Made by a program: the position numbers and the translations under genes. The notes under the pieces were generated by a model. That model saw only the letters and a program-made list of their open reading frames with translations. It ran no database searches and had not been told where the DNA came from. From NCBI GenBank assembly GCA_032622095.1, contig CP136062.1, positions 12,179,710-12,243,709 on the forward strand: DNA of 64,000 nt. The letters run 5' to 3'. Below are positions 1 through 12,068 of this stretch, in pieces (position 1 is the first letter of the stretch; each line of letters begins with the position of its first letter). The stretch is from Siphonodentalium dalli. Its lineage: Eukaryota; Mollusca; Scaphopoda; Gadilida; Siphonodentaliidae.

Positions 1-35
1 CAGGAAAAACACCAGAATAATTTTTGAAAACAAAT

Positions 36-890
36 TAAAAAACAATAAAAAGGCAGAAAGGGTATGTGTCCTTCTTTACCATGGCACCCCTGCATAAACC
101 TTAAAAAACAATAAAAAGGCAGAAAGGGTATGTGCCCTTCTTTACCCTGGCACCCCTGCATAAACCTTAAAAAACAATAAAAAGGTAGAAAGGGTATGTG
201 CCCTTCTTTACCCTGGCACCCCTGCATAAACCTTAAAAAACAATAAAAAGGTAGAAAGGGTATGTGTCCTTCTTTACCCTGGCACCCCTGCATAAACCTT
301 AAAAACAATAAAAAGGTAGAAAGGGTATGTGCCCTTCTTTACCCTGGCACCCCTGCATAAACCTTAAAAAACAATAAAAAGGTAGAAAGGGTATGTGCCC
401 TTCTTTACCCTGGCACCCCTGCATAAACCTTAAAAAACAATAAAAAGGTAGAAAGGGTATGTGCCCTTCTTTACCCTGGCACCCCTGCATAAACCTTAAA
501 AAACAATAAAAAGGTAGAAAGGGTATGTGCCCTTCTTTACCCTGGCACCCCTGCATAAACCTTAAAAAACAATAAAAAGGTAGAAAGGGTATGTGTCCTT
601 CTTTACCCTGGCACCCCTGCATAAACCTTAAAAACAATAAAAAGGTAGAAAGGGTATGTGCCCTTCTTTACCCTGGCACCCCTGCATAAACCTTAAAAAA
701 CAATAAAAATGTAGAAAGGGTATGTGCCCTTCTTTACCCTGGCACCCCTGCATAAACCTTAAAAAACAATAAAAAGGCAGAAAGGGTATGTGTCCTTCTT
801 TACCCTGGCACCCCTGCATAAACCTTAAAAAACAATAAAAAGGCAGAAAGGGTATGTGTCCTTCTTTACCCTGGCACCCCTGCATAAACC
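36..890. repeat. 66-bp satellite array, about 13 units
   Basis: A 66-bp unit repeats head to tail about 13 times; the landmark TGCATAAACC recurs at 91, 157, 223 and so on at exact 66-bp steps. Copies differ by GTGTCC versus GTGCCC, GGCAGA versus GGTAGA, and a 65-bp variant with one A fewer. The 65-bp variant follows the GTGTCC form near 299 and again near 628, 329 bp apart, so a five-unit block seems to have been duplicated. Because 66 is divisible by three, the minus strand carries an open frame of 22-residue repeats; I regard it as non-coding. The array ends sharply at the CCCCATGTTATG junction near 890. Confidence 0.97.
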
Positions 891-1106
891 CCATGTTATG
901 ACAAGACTTACAGTGTATGTAGCTGTTGGAAAGTTAGCCACGCTAAATTTCAAAACACGATTCCTGAAAAAGAGAGTACAGATAATTTAAATATATACTG
1001 CAGACTTATTTCATTCGATAAAACCAATCCGTTCATATTCAAACACTATCCCATAATAATGTGGCAATGGACGAAGACTATCGAAAAATCGAATCATGAA
1101 CACAAC
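891..1106. other. Intergenic stretch, nothing recognised
   Basis: AT-rich sequence between the 66-bp satellite and the dispersed element at 1107. I see no coding frame, hairpin or tandem repeat in it. Confidence 0.5.
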
Positions 1107-1200
1107 AGTTAAAGGTACACCATCCGATCAGATGCTCCTGAATTACTATTTCTTTGGCCTCGGGGGTAAAAAGTATTTGATTCGAATCGAGGACCCATCA
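1107..1200 (+). repeat. Dispersed element, unexpanded relative of the 25-bp satellite locus
   Basis: This segment carries a single copy of the unit that is tandemly expanded at 8964-12068. Left of the unit, TTAAAGG...CATCCGAT matches TTAAAGA...ACTCCGAT at 8941-8960. The unit itself is GCTCCTGAATTACTATTTCT. To the right, TGGCCTCGGGGGTAAA and TATTTGATTCGA match TGGCTTCGGGGGTAAA and TATTTGATTCGA at 12068-12098. It is therefore a paralogous copy of the same element without expansion. I cannot assign it to a transposon superfamily. Confidence 0.8.
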
Positions 1201-1211
1201 AAGCTCAGCCT

Positions 1212-1485
1212 GATAAAATATCAAATTCTTGAAATAGTGTGTCTGTCATATGCGGAATGAGGTCCCCAGAGGGTGAATTATTGATGCTACCCCACATAGC
1301 GGGCTAGCATCACCAAATTCACCCTCTGGGGAACTCATTCTATTTACACCTCAGCAGAATGAGGTTCCCAGAGGGTGAATTTGGTGATGATAGCCCGCTA
1401 TGCGGGGTAGCATCACTAAATTCTCCCTCTGGGAACCTCATTCTGCAAATGACAGACACACTATTTCAAGGCTTGATCAAATATC
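1212..1485. mobile_element. Double palindromic MITE with about 55-bp outer arms
   Basis: Two tandem palindromes (about 1238-1345 and 1352-1462) read GCAGAATGAGGTYCCCAGAG, then GGTGAATTTGGTGATGCTAG, then the same sequence inverted. The pair is enclosed by outer inverted arms: CTTGAAATAGTGTGTCTGTC on the left and its complement GACAGACACACTATTTCAAG on the right, continuing into TATCAAA/TTTGATC. Related single palindromes are at 30497-30588, 31004-31088, 31283-31387, 38266-38385 and 38498-38580, which makes this a mobile family. No protein is encoded. Confidence 0.85.
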
Positions 1486-1520
1486 GATGTTTGAAGGTTG
1501 TTATTTCAATTGTGTGTGGG

Positions 1521-1645
1521 CCAGAAACACACGGTCAAACGGACGGTCCTGTAGATAAAGATGGATAACACTAAAATCAAGTGGTAATAATAAGTTATCC
1601 ATATTTACATGTATCTTTACGTCCGTTTGAACACGTGTTTCTGGT
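1521..1645. mobile_element. Hairpin MITE
   Basis: CCAGAAACACACGGTCAAAC followed by GGACG on the left is the inverse of GTTTGAACACGTGTTTCTGG on the right. The pairing continues inward through GATGGATAAC / GTTATCCAT. Arms of about 52 bp surround a loop of about 20 bp. No coding capacity. Confidence 0.8.
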
Positions 1646-1751
1646 TCTAGATATGTCATGCCAGAAGTCTGGGCATTTCGTACAGACATTATGTTTATTA
1701 CACGCTTGTTCCTAGAAGTACAGTGTTATTGCTGTTCCATATTATAAAGTT

Positions 1752-1917
1752 ATTATACAATGTTGTGTACAGTATGTGTTTTTCTTGTACGAGTCCAGGT
1801 TTTGGTGAAAACTCATATTGGACGAGACACGCAGTGTCGAGTTCAATGTGACTTTTTACAACAGCCTGGACTAGTACACGAAAAACTCATACACTACTGT
1901 ACACAACATTGTATAAT
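1752..1917. mobile_element. Hairpin MITE with about 48-bp terminal inverted repeats
   Basis: The left arm begins ATTATACAATGTTGTGTACA and reaches GAGTCCAGG. The right arm runs CCTGGACTAGTACACG through TGTACACAACATTGTATAAT. The arms are near-perfect complements with two small indels. The interior of about 70 bp has no open frame of note. Confidence 0.85.
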
Positions 1918-2440
1918 GACATTTTTATTATTCATCTGTATGTTTATCCAAATTTTGGGAATAAAACTTTAGTGGTTATTTTTGGTATTTGTCAGCTCTT
2001 AATTATCTATAAAATCCTGTATTTGATCATCATGAAGCACGATTTGGAACAGTAAACACGGAAATGAAGGAAAAACTCAATGCGGAAGTTAAAGGTTTGC
2101 TAAATCTGTTGCGCGCAGCACATCACATTTTCACCGATTCGTTTCGCAATAGTTAGTTCGTGACGTCACGGAGTCCCAAAAAAAGTGATATTGCACACTT
2201 GGGAGTCCAATATGACATTCGGGAGTACAATATGACTTGTTCCCGGACTATCACGTGGCGGCTTTTGCCCAATCGGAAATGGTGTTAGTTAAGGGGTGGA
2301 CATTAATTACAAATCTGTATGGAACGTACGTTCCATACGCATCTCGACGTAAAATGACGTTCGCCTCAACCATAAAACTAGAACTATTTAAATAAAAGAA
2401 TCATCACACATGACAAACCCGCCCTGTATGAGCCTACATA
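1918..2440. other. Intergenic stretch with a 22-bp perfect palindrome
   Basis: No coding frame is recognised. At 2317-2338 the sequence GTATGGAACG TACGTTCCATAC is a perfect palindrome. A short imperfect direct repeat (GGGAGTNCAATATGAC twice, about 2202-2242) and an E-box-like CACGTG lie nearby. Confidence 0.6.
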
Positions 2441-3757
2441 TAGTCTGGTCGATAAAAGGTTTGACCTAGAAAAAATTTGGACTAAGTTGGTTTGTATACC
2501 ACTTTGAAGAGGAATATATCCTCTATAACATATCCAAAATCCGCTAAAATCCGCTTTGAGCATTTTTTGTAATTCAAGATGGCGTCCAAGATGGCTGCCA
2601 TTTTCCTATAAGTCAGCTTGATGCAATTATAGTGAGAACATCTTGTCATATATATACAACTGTATACATTTTTGTGAAGCTAAGACATAACGCCACCTTT
2701 ATGTGCCAAAATAGGAACTCCCCGTCCAAGATGGCCGCCAAAATGGCGACCGGAAGTGAAATTTTAAAGTTGTTTTTACTAATATCTTTAAGATAATTTT
2801 CTGTGGTTTGGAACTGGTTGAGAATTGTGACTTTATTTTGTATTTAGCATGTTAAATGACGATTGGAACAATGGAATATGCTGTTCTTGAGGTCCATACC
2901 CCTTCCGATCACTCAAAAATTCGATTTTACAAAACGCGGTATAACATTTCACAAAAGATCCCCATTGGGATTCTAGTCATATTTCATCAAGAAGTGGGAA
3001 GAACTGTGCAATGTAAGTGATGGATTCTATACCTTACTGATATTTTAACTCAATGGTACCAAAATTGTCACTTTGGCTCAAAATGGCTGCCAAAATGGCT
3101 GTCAAAATATGGAAAATGGTAGTTATTATCCCAGCGTGCCATGCAACCGCTTACAAGTTGTGTTGATGCACACAATTGACTACTCTGTCTTATATAGCTT
3201 GACTACTAACATTTCTGATGCACCTTGTGTATTTGTTACTATTTTAACCACTGAAATTACCAGAATTATTCGAAATTTTCAATCACAAACCTGATATCAA
3301 AATCGGCAAAAAAATCGCTGTTCAGGTTTGAGACATTTTTTAAAAGTAAAATGAAACCATGTTTGGTATCAAAGGTGTTTATTGTTTTGGTATGTGTTAC
3401 ATGTGTCACACTGAGGTGTTTTAGACATAATTACTCAAGGTGGCTTCCAAAATGGCAACCAAATTTGGTAAACATTATTATATACATATGCATATGTGTA
3501 TATACGTGGTGTATATGTATACATACTCAATTGTGACTCACATGCTACTTAATCAACTAAATGTTCTATTCTGGTGGTCCCGATACCCTACGAGGCATGA
3601 CAAGTTCAGTTTGAGGAATGCAATATGGATTTTGTCAAAAACTTTCTTGCTTTTGAACGGAAATGGGCAGAACGTTGAAACGGAACTGAGAGGGATCATA
3701 TTATGTGGCTATTCTGGCCCATTAGAATCAACATTAATCAACTTAATACAGTGTGTA

Positions 3758-5340
3758 TGTCTGTTGACTGTATGGTCATAGGCGAGGTGCGTAGGTATAC
3801 GTGGAGTTAATGTATTCATGAATAATGTGAATAGTTATACAATGTGTGACCAAATGGTCATGGATGGGGTGCCCATGGTGAGATGTATATGTATATAATG
3901 AGTAGCTGTATGGTGATGTGTGAGGTGAACATGTTTACAGTGAGTGGCTGTCTGGTCATTGAAGTGGTGTGTGGGCATAACAAGAGCAGCTACACTGTCC
4001 TGGATGTATACATGGAGTGACTGTGTGGTCAGGGGTGGGCTGTACATGTGTACATTGGGTGGCTGTATTGTCATGGGTGGGTGTATATGTATACATATAT
4101 TGGATGTATGGTAATGGATGGGTGTATGTAAAAATAGGATGTGGTTGTATGGTTATGGGCAATGTGCAATGTGCACGTCATTTTGAAGTGTATATGCATA
4201 CATGGAGTACACTTTGATGCCATTGGCGGCTAGTGTATATAGATAGTGACCTCATGGTGATGGTGGGATGTATATGTTTATATGTAGGGCCTATTGTATT
4301 GTCATTGGTGGTGTGTACAAGCATACAGTGAATAGCTGAATGCTCATGGAGACGGTGTATATGTATACAGCGAGTTGCCGAATTGTCACGGTTGAGCTGT
4401 ATATGCAAGTCTGAAGTGTACGAATGGCCGTGTGTGCGGGGTATTGGTATATCTAGAAGGGCTGTATGGCCAATGATGAGGTATATATATACACCTGGAG
4501 TGACGCTGTGGTCATGGGTGAGGTGTATGTGTATATCATGAGTGACTATATGGCCACGGGCAATATGTATATAGGGATTGACAGTATGGCACAAATTAAT
4601 GGTGGGGTGAATTGATATACAAGGTGTGACTATGATCACGAATGTGGTTTATGCGTATACAGCGAGAGGCTGAATTGTCATGGGTCAGGTGTATATGCAA
4701 GTCTGGAGTGTATGAATGGCCGTGTGCGCGGTACGGGACATTGCTACATCTAGAAGGGTTGTAAGGCCATTGGTGAGGTCTATATGTATATACCTGGAGT
4801 GACTCTATGGTTTTGGGTTGGGTGTATATGTATATCTTGAGTGGCTATATGGCCACGGGTGTCGCAAATATATATATATATACATATACATGGCGTGAGA
4901 CTGTAGGACCACGGGTGAGGCAAATAGGTATACAGGAAGTGATGTATGATCATGGATGTAACGAACATGTATACCAGGAGTGCCTGTATGGTCATCGGTG
5001 TGGTGCATATGTATATCTTTAGTGGTTATATAGCTATGCATGTGGCAAATAAATATACATGGAGTGACTGTATGGCCTACGGTGAGGCGAATATGTATAC
5101 AAGAGGTTACTTTGTGTTCATGTATGTAGTGAATATGTATACAGGTCGTGTGAGGTGTAGGAGTATACCTGGTGTTTCTGCATGGTTATTCACGGCTATA
5201 GGGTCATGCTTTGGTGTATGGATAAACCCAAGTGTGGCTGTATGGTAATGGGTGAAGTGTATGTATACACAGCGAGTGGCACATGGCCATTTATGTGGTG
5301 TCCATGTATATATGGAGTGACTGCATGCTCATGTGTGATT
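3758..5340. repeat. Degenerate ~45-bp minisatellite core of foldback copy 1
   Basis: Words such as GAGTGACTGTATGGTCATGG, GTGAGGTGTATATGTATAC and CATGGAGTGACT recur about every 45 bp with heavy decay. The same unit family fills the cores of the foldback copies at 34466-36740 and 62930-64000. Open frames here (for example minus strand 4178-4639) consist of repeated HIHLTHDH-like peptides and look like repeat shadows, not genes. Confidence 0.85.
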
Positions 5341-5354
5341 TGTACTGGTGCACA

Positions 5355-5400
5355 TGTGTGACTATCGCTTTCCACAATAACTCAAGGATATGCTAATCGA
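5355..5400 (+). other. Conserved loop motif of the foldback family
   Basis: CTATCGCTTTCCACAATAAC followed by TCAAGGATATG occurs at the distal edge of the core. It recurs at 36086-36172 and 63416-63545, where its inverse is also present and makes a short hairpin. Its conservation in three otherwise divergent cores suggests that it is a defined part of the element. Confidence 0.75.
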
Positions 5401-6863
5401 TAGAGGTAATATCCACATTGCGTTTTATATGCAATGTGAAGAAAACGGTTTTCCTGACAATAGTTTATAAATTAATCAATTTTGATGCAAATGAGCCAGA
5501 GTAGCCACATAATATGATCCCTTTCAGTTCAGTTTCAACATTCTGTCCGTTTCCGTTGAAAAACATGGACAGAATCCCTAAAGAGGTGTTCGGCAAAATC
5601 CATACTGCATCCCTTAAACTGAATTTGTCGTGCCTCATAAGGTGCTGGGACAACCAGAATGTAAAATTTAGTTGTCAGTTGATTAAATAGCATGTTTAAT
5701 AACCAAGTGAGTCACAATTTACTACCATTTCGGAACAGCAGAGAATAATGTTCGGAATATAAACTTTTTACCAAATTTGGTTGCCATTTTGCAAGTCATC
5801 TTGAGTAATATTGTCTAAAACGCCACAATATGACACATTTAGGGCATATCGAAATCAAAGAAACTATGATACCAAAGATAGTTCCATTTTACTTGAAAAA
5901 AATGGTCCAAACATGAAAAGTGATTTTTTGCCGAGTTTGATGCTGTTTGTGATAGAAAAATCCCATAATTCTGGTAATTTCAGAATAGTAAATAGTAAAA
6001 ATTAATCAAGGTGCATACGAAATGTTGGTATTCAATGTATATAAGACAGAATAATCAATTGTGTGCATCAGCACAACTTGTAAGCGGTTGCATGGCACGC
6101 TGTGATAATAATTACCATTTTCCCCATTTTGGCGGCCATTTTGGCAGCCATTTTGAGCCAAAGTGACAATTTTAGTACCATTGAGTTCGAATATCAATTA
6201 GATATAGAATGCATCACTTACATTGCACAGTTCTTCCCACTTCTTAATGAAATATGACTAGAATCCCAATGGGGATCTTTTGTGAAATGTTATACCGCGT
6301 TTTGTAAAATTGAATTTTTGAGTGATCGGAAGGAGTATGGACTCCACGAACAGCATATTTCATTGCTCCAATGGTCATTTAACATGCTAAATACAAAATA
6401 AAGTCACAATTCTCATCCAGTTCCAAACCACAGAAACTTAACTTAACGATATTAGTAAAACAACTTAAACATTCCACTTCCGGTCGCCATTTTGGCGGCC
6501 ATATTGGACGGGGACTTCCAATTTTGGCAAATAAAGGTGGCGTTATGTCTTAGCTTCACAAAAATGTATACATGTGAATACATATGACAAGATGTTCTGA
6601 CTATAATTGCATCAAGCTGACTTATAGGAAAATGGCAACCATCTTGGACACCATCTTGAATTACAAAAAAATGCTCAAAGCGGATTTTAGCGGATTTTGG
6701 ATATGTTATAGAGGAGAGCTTCCTCTTCAAAATGGTATAAAAACCAACTTAGTCCGAATTTTTTCTAGGTTGACCCTAAAATTTGAGTTTATCGACCAGA
6801 CTAATAAACCTTCTAACCCTATATTGTTACTGCACGGAGTCTAGGACGCGAAGCGTGTAATAA

Positions 6864-7028
6864 ACACAGAACGACATTATGTGTAAATGGGTTTGTCGAT
6901 ACGGCACTCGCCACTCGTGCTGTCGCGGAAGGATAGAACTCGAGGCGCAAGCGCCTCCGGTTCTATTCTTCCGCGACAGCACGCCTGCCGTATCGACAAA
7001 CCCATTTACACATCGTGTCGTTCTGTGT
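6864..7028. mobile_element. 165-bp palindromic MITE
   Basis: ACACAGAACGACATTATGTG on the left pairs with CATCGTGTCGTTCTGTGT on the right. The complementarity runs almost to the centre, through GGGTTTGTCGATACGGC and GCTGTCGCGGAAG. The tip is GC-rich (GAGGCGCAAGCGCCTC). No coding capacity. Confidence 0.88.
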
Positions 7029-8940
7029 ATATATGGTTCGTTCCAAGGAACGACTTACCGTTACTTAAGGAATTATTACTGTTAATTCATGTAGTTTAAC
7101 TCCTTCTATACTAAATCATCATCTTCAAGTAGTTTATAATATTACTTTGGACATGTTCAGAAAATAAATTCAACAAACGACCATAGGCCGCCTGTTGAAG
7201 TCATTATCTAAACATTTCTCTCAATAAATAGGACTCATTTTGTTTGAACTGTTATTTATCTGCTGTTTACTTATATCACCTTGACATCCCTGCAAATCAA
7301 TATATTCCATTGAGGACTATTTAACTGAATGGGAGAAACCATTTAGTATAGAAAGGGTGAAAGATATTTATTTGTCTAATTTTTGTGAAATATGATATAT
7401 GACAGACAATTTTTACAAACAATGGGATTGGAGGACAAGTGCTGGTCCCACTTATGGGTTCCTCCTCTCCCAGTATTGCAATGCAGTTACTCACTGCTGC
7501 AACTAAACAGTATTTTCCTTTAACCCATATGAAGGAGTTTTTAACTACCCATGGGAGTATTATGAAGTATTCCATGTAATGAGTGTGTTTAATTATCAAT
7601 TTAATGCTATGAATACTTACATTGCACCAACATATAGGTATCCATTCCCGTTTGAAGATTCGAGCATGAAGTACCGATAATACAGCTTTTCATCACCTTG
7701 GGAATATTGTCTTGTTTTTATGTCTGAAAGAAATAAAGGGCATGATGTGGAACTCTCCGGTGATCAAATAGAAATGGAGAATAATCTTGCTCAAAGTACA
7801 TGTATTTGTACAAATATTATATCTAAATTGACAACACACACCGTCATTAGTATGTATTAATTAAATACAGTGACTCTCGATGATGAAATTGTTTTTGTTA
7901 GTTTACTGCCGATAGATGCGTCCCGAATCGAGTAGTACATATTTATAATTGAGCGTTATTCAGACGATGTTTTCAATGGAGTGGTACCGTCGATTCGCTT
8001 CAGATTTTCGGTGGTGTTAGTAGAAGTTTGCATTCCTCCAGTTGGCATAGTGCCTGAATACTAATTTATTAGTTTCACGCACCCGACACATGTACATAAT
8101 ATGTCTTTAATGAAAAAAATTAACGCCCTAATCTTGATGCTCTTCTCGGTGGCCCGACCCCACCTATATCTACCTGGTATCACCAAATGGAGGGAATCAC
8201 CAAAACAGAGCATGTGTTTTTATGGCTCATTTCCGATTTTGTCATAATAATAGACACTTTTTGACATTCGAAGTTCGTTTGTGACATATTATCAGTCATT
8301 GACGTCGGGCAATATGTGTATCGATTAACCATAAAATGTTCTATAATACATGCCGTGCAGTTCCTAAAAATACTACCCGCGATCGCGTGTGGGTACCCAG
8401 GCCGCAGATCGATTCTGCAAAGAGTTATCACCAAAACGGATTTGGGATGTCAAAGATACGAATTATATATTTAGAATTTGACTGTTTCTTTTTGAAAATA
8501 ACCCATTACCTTACGGAAATACCGGCAGATTGTTGTGTGTTTACTGAGGAGGGTACATTTGCAAGGGCCTATTCGTTTATATTGTTATGTTTTAATGTCA
8601 TAACAATACACGTTGTTTGTTAAATTCAATAGTATAGGCCAGGAACAGTGTAAATAATGAGAAAACAGGAAAATGTCTATAGGGTCCCGTTGGGGGTGTC
8701 CACCTAAAATGTTTCTTAATGCAAACCGCCCACTTTCTAGAACTTCCATTTGCACCCCTGTTAGGTTGGAATTGGGAGTTAACATCGGGTTCTCCAGCTG
8801 TAGGATATGACAATGGTAGACAATAAGGTTGGATTTGTTATAACTGGTGTTCATTTCAGTTCACAAATATTTTATGGGAATTATTTAAATTGTATAAATA
8901 CATGTGTGCGGCTTTTTGTCTGAAAATTACAATTTTACAC
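7029..8940. other. 1.9-kb intergenic region with one dispersed repeat
   Basis: No convincing exon or long frame. About 7195-7280 (CTAAACATTTCTCTCAATAA, then ATAGGACT...TTTATCTGCTG) matches 57190-57265 in the same orientation, so it is a dispersed repeat fragment. I see nothing else beyond short chance frames. Confidence 0.55.
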
Positions 8941-8963
8941 TTAAAGACGCATACTCCGATTAA

Positions 8964-11900
8964 ACGCCCCTTAATTACTATTTATTAAGCGCCCCTTAAT
9001 TACTATTTATTAAGCGCCCCTTAATTACTATTTATTAAGCGCCCCTTAATTACTATTTATTAAGCGCCCCTTAATTACTATTTATTAAGCGCCCCTTAAT
9101 TACTATTTATTAAGCGCCCCTTAATTACTATTTATTAAGCGCCCCTTAATTACTATTTATTAAGCGCCCCTTAATTACTATTTATTAAGCGCCCCTTAAT
9201 TACTATTTATTAAGCGCCCCTTAATTACTATTTATTAAGCGCCCCTTAATTACTATTTATTAACCCCCCCCCCCTCAATTACTATTTATTAAGCCCCCCT
9301 CAATTACTATTTATTAAGCGCCCCTCAATTACTATTTATTAAGCGCCCCTTAATTACTATTTATTAAGCGCCCCTTAATTACTATTTATTAAGCGCCCCT
9401 TAATTACTATTTATTAAGCGCCCCTTAATTACTATTTATTAAGCGCCCCTTAATTACTATTTATTAAGCGCCCCTTAATTACTATTTATTAAGCGCCCCT
9501 TAATTACTATTTATTAAGCGCCCCTTAATTACTATTTATTAAGCGCCCCTTAATTACTATTTATTAAGCGCCCCTTAATTACTATTTATTAAACGCCCCT
9601 TAATTACTATTTATTAAACGCCCCTTAATTACTATTTATTAAGCGCCCCTTAATTACTATTTATTAAGCGCCCCTTAATTACTATTTATTAAGCGCCCCT
9701 TAATTACTATTTATTAAACGCCCCTTAATTACTATTTATTAAGCCCCCCTTAATTACTATTTATTAAGCGCCCCTTAATTACTATTTATTAAACGCCCCT
9801 TAATTACCATTTATTAAGCGCCCCTTAATTACCATTTATTAAGCGCCCCTTAATTACTATTTATTAAGCGCCCCTTAATTACTATTTATTAAGCGCCCCT
9901 TAATTACTATTTATTAAGCGCCCCTTAATTACTATTTATTAAGCGCCCCTTAATTACTATTTATTAAGCTCCCCTTAATTACTATTTATTAAGCGCCCCT
10001 TAATTACTATTTATTAAGCGCCCCTTAATTACTATTTATTAAGCGCCCCTTAATTACTATTTATTAAGCGCCCCTTAATTACTATTTATTAAGCGCCCCT
10101 TAATTACTATTTATTAAACGCCCCTTAATTACCATTTATTAAGCGCCCCTTAATTACCATTTATTAAGCGCCCCTTAATTACTATTTATTAAGCGCCCCT
10201 TAATTACTATTTATTAAGCCCCCCTCAATTACTATTTATTAAGCGCCCCTCAATTACTATTTATTAAGCGCCCCTTAATTACTATTTATTAAGCGCCCCT
10301 TAATTACTATTTATTAAGCGCCCCTTAATTACTATTTATTAAGCGCCCCTTAATTACTATTTATTAAGCGCCCCTTAATTACTATTTATTAAGCGCCCCT
10401 TAATTACTATTTATTAAGCGCCCCTTAATTACTATTTATTAAGCGCCCCTTAATTACTATTTATTAAGCGCCCCTTAATTACTATTTATTAAGCGCCCCT
10501 TAATTACTATTTATTAAACGCCCCTTAATTACTATTTATTAAACGCCCCTTAATTACTATTTATTAAGCGCCCCTTAATTACTATTTATTAAGCGCCCCT
10601 TAATTACTATTTATTAAGCGCCCCTTAATTACTATTTATTAAACGCCCCTTAATTACTATTTATTAAGCCCCCCTTAATTACTATTTATTAAGCGCCCCT
10701 TAATTACTATTTATTAAACGCCCCTTAATTACCATTTATTAAGCGCCCCTTAATTACCATTTATTAAGCGCCCCTTAATTACTATTTATTAAGCGCCCCT
10801 TAATTACTATTTATTAAGCGCCCCTTAATTACTATTTATTAAGCGCCCCTTAATTACTATTTATTAAGCGCCCCTTAATTACTATTTATTAAGCTCCCCT
10901 TAATTACTATTTATTAAGCGCCCCTTAATTACTATTTATTAAGCGCCCCTTAATTACTATTTATTAAGCGCCCCTTAATTACTATTTATTAAGCGCCCCT
11001 TAATTACTATTTATTAAGCGCCCCTTAATTACTATTTATTAACCCCCCCCCCTCAATTACTATTTATTAAGCGCCCCTTAATTACTATTTATTAAGCGCC
11101 CCTTAATTACTATTTATTAAGCGCCCCTTAATTACTATTTATTAAGCGCCCCTTAATTACTATTTATTAAGCGCCCCTTAATTACTATTTATTAAGCGCC
11201 CCTTAATTACTATTTATTAAGCGCCCCTTAATTACTATTTATTAAGCGCCCCTTAATTACTATTTATTAAGCGCCCCTTAATTACTATTTATTAAGCGCC
11301 CCTTAATTACTATTTATTAAACGCCCCTTAATTACTATTTATTAAACGCCCCTTAATTACTATTTATTAAGCGCCCCTTAATTACTATTTATTAAGCGCC
11401 CCTTAATTACTATTTATTAAGCGCCCCTTAATTACTATTTATTAAACGCCCCTTAATTACTATTTATTAAGCCCCCCTTAATTACTATTTATTAAGCGCC
11501 CCTTAATTACTATTTATTAAACGCCCCTTAATTACCATTTATTAAGCGCCCCTTAATTACTATTTATTAAGCGCCCCTTAATTACTATTTATTAAGCGCC
11601 CCTTAATTACTATTTATTAAGCGCCCCTTAATTACTATTTATTAAGCGCCCCTTAATTACTATTTATTAAGCTCCCCTTAATTACTATTTATTAAGCGCC
11701 CCTTAATTACTATTTATTAAGCGCCCCTTAATTACTATTTATTAAGCGCCCCTTAATTACTATTTATTAAGCGCCCCTTAATTACTATTTATTAAGCGCC
11801 CCTTAATTACTATTTATTAAGCGCCCCTTAATTACTATTTATTAAGCGCCCCTTAATTACTATTTATTAAGCGCCCCTTAATTACTATTTATTAAGCGCC

Positions 11901-12068
11901 CCTTAATTACTATTTATTAAGCGCCCCTTAATTACTATTTATTAAGCGTCCCTTAATTACTATTTATTAAGCGCCCCTTAATTACTATTTATTAAGCGCC
12001 CCTTAATTACTATTTATTAAGCGCCCCTTAATTACTATTTATTAAGCGCCCCTTAATTACTATTTATT
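8964..12068 (+). repeat. 25-bp satellite, about 124 units (3.1 kb)
   Basis: The unit GCGCCCCTTAATTACTATTT followed by ATTAA repeats with an exact 25-bp period. Variants are ACGCCCC, GCCCCCC, GCTCCCC, ACCATT, and a C-run at about 9264 and 11043. They occur in an ordered series that repeats three times: the GCTCCCC variant lies at 9968, 10893 and 11671, the first spacing being 925 bp (37 units) and the second 778 bp (31 units plus 3 bases from the longer C-run). This is a higher-order structure made by block duplication. The array sits inside a dispersed element whose single-unit form is at 1107-1200. Reading frames are all closed. Confidence 0.98.

Larger units (their letters stand above)
2441..6803. 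mobile_element. Giant foldback element, copy 1 (4.36 kb)
   Basis: The termini TAGTCTGGTCGATAAA (2441) and TTTATCGACCAGACTA (6803) are inverted and flanked by TA on both sides. Two long arms (about 2441-3757 and 5470-6803) are inverted copies of each other that are clearly diverged, so this is not an assembly mirror artefact. Each arm contains several AAGATGGC and GGCCGCCATTTTGGC motifs. The core (3758-5469) is a degenerate minisatellite. No transposase frame is visible, so the element would depend on an unidentified helper. Copies 2, 3 and 4 are at 19102-24965, 33166-38100 and 62479-64000. Confidence 0.85.

Noticed and set aside
299-894. Minus-strand frames of 22-residue repeats
   Set aside because: Periodic translation of the 66-bp satellite, broken only where a unit is one base short.
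1107-1200. tRNA-derived SINE head, because of GATTCGAATCGAGGAC
   Set aside because: It resembles a B box, but no A box at the proper distance or cloverleaf could be found.
3835-5248. Histidine-rich frames on both strands, including 153 codons at 4178-4639 (minus)
   Set aside because: Products of the degenerate ~45-bp minisatellite; similar peptides appear in the other foldback cores, with no conserved start or stop.
8964-12068. CRISPR array
   Set aside because: The 25-bp units are directly contiguous without spacers, and the genome is eukaryotic.
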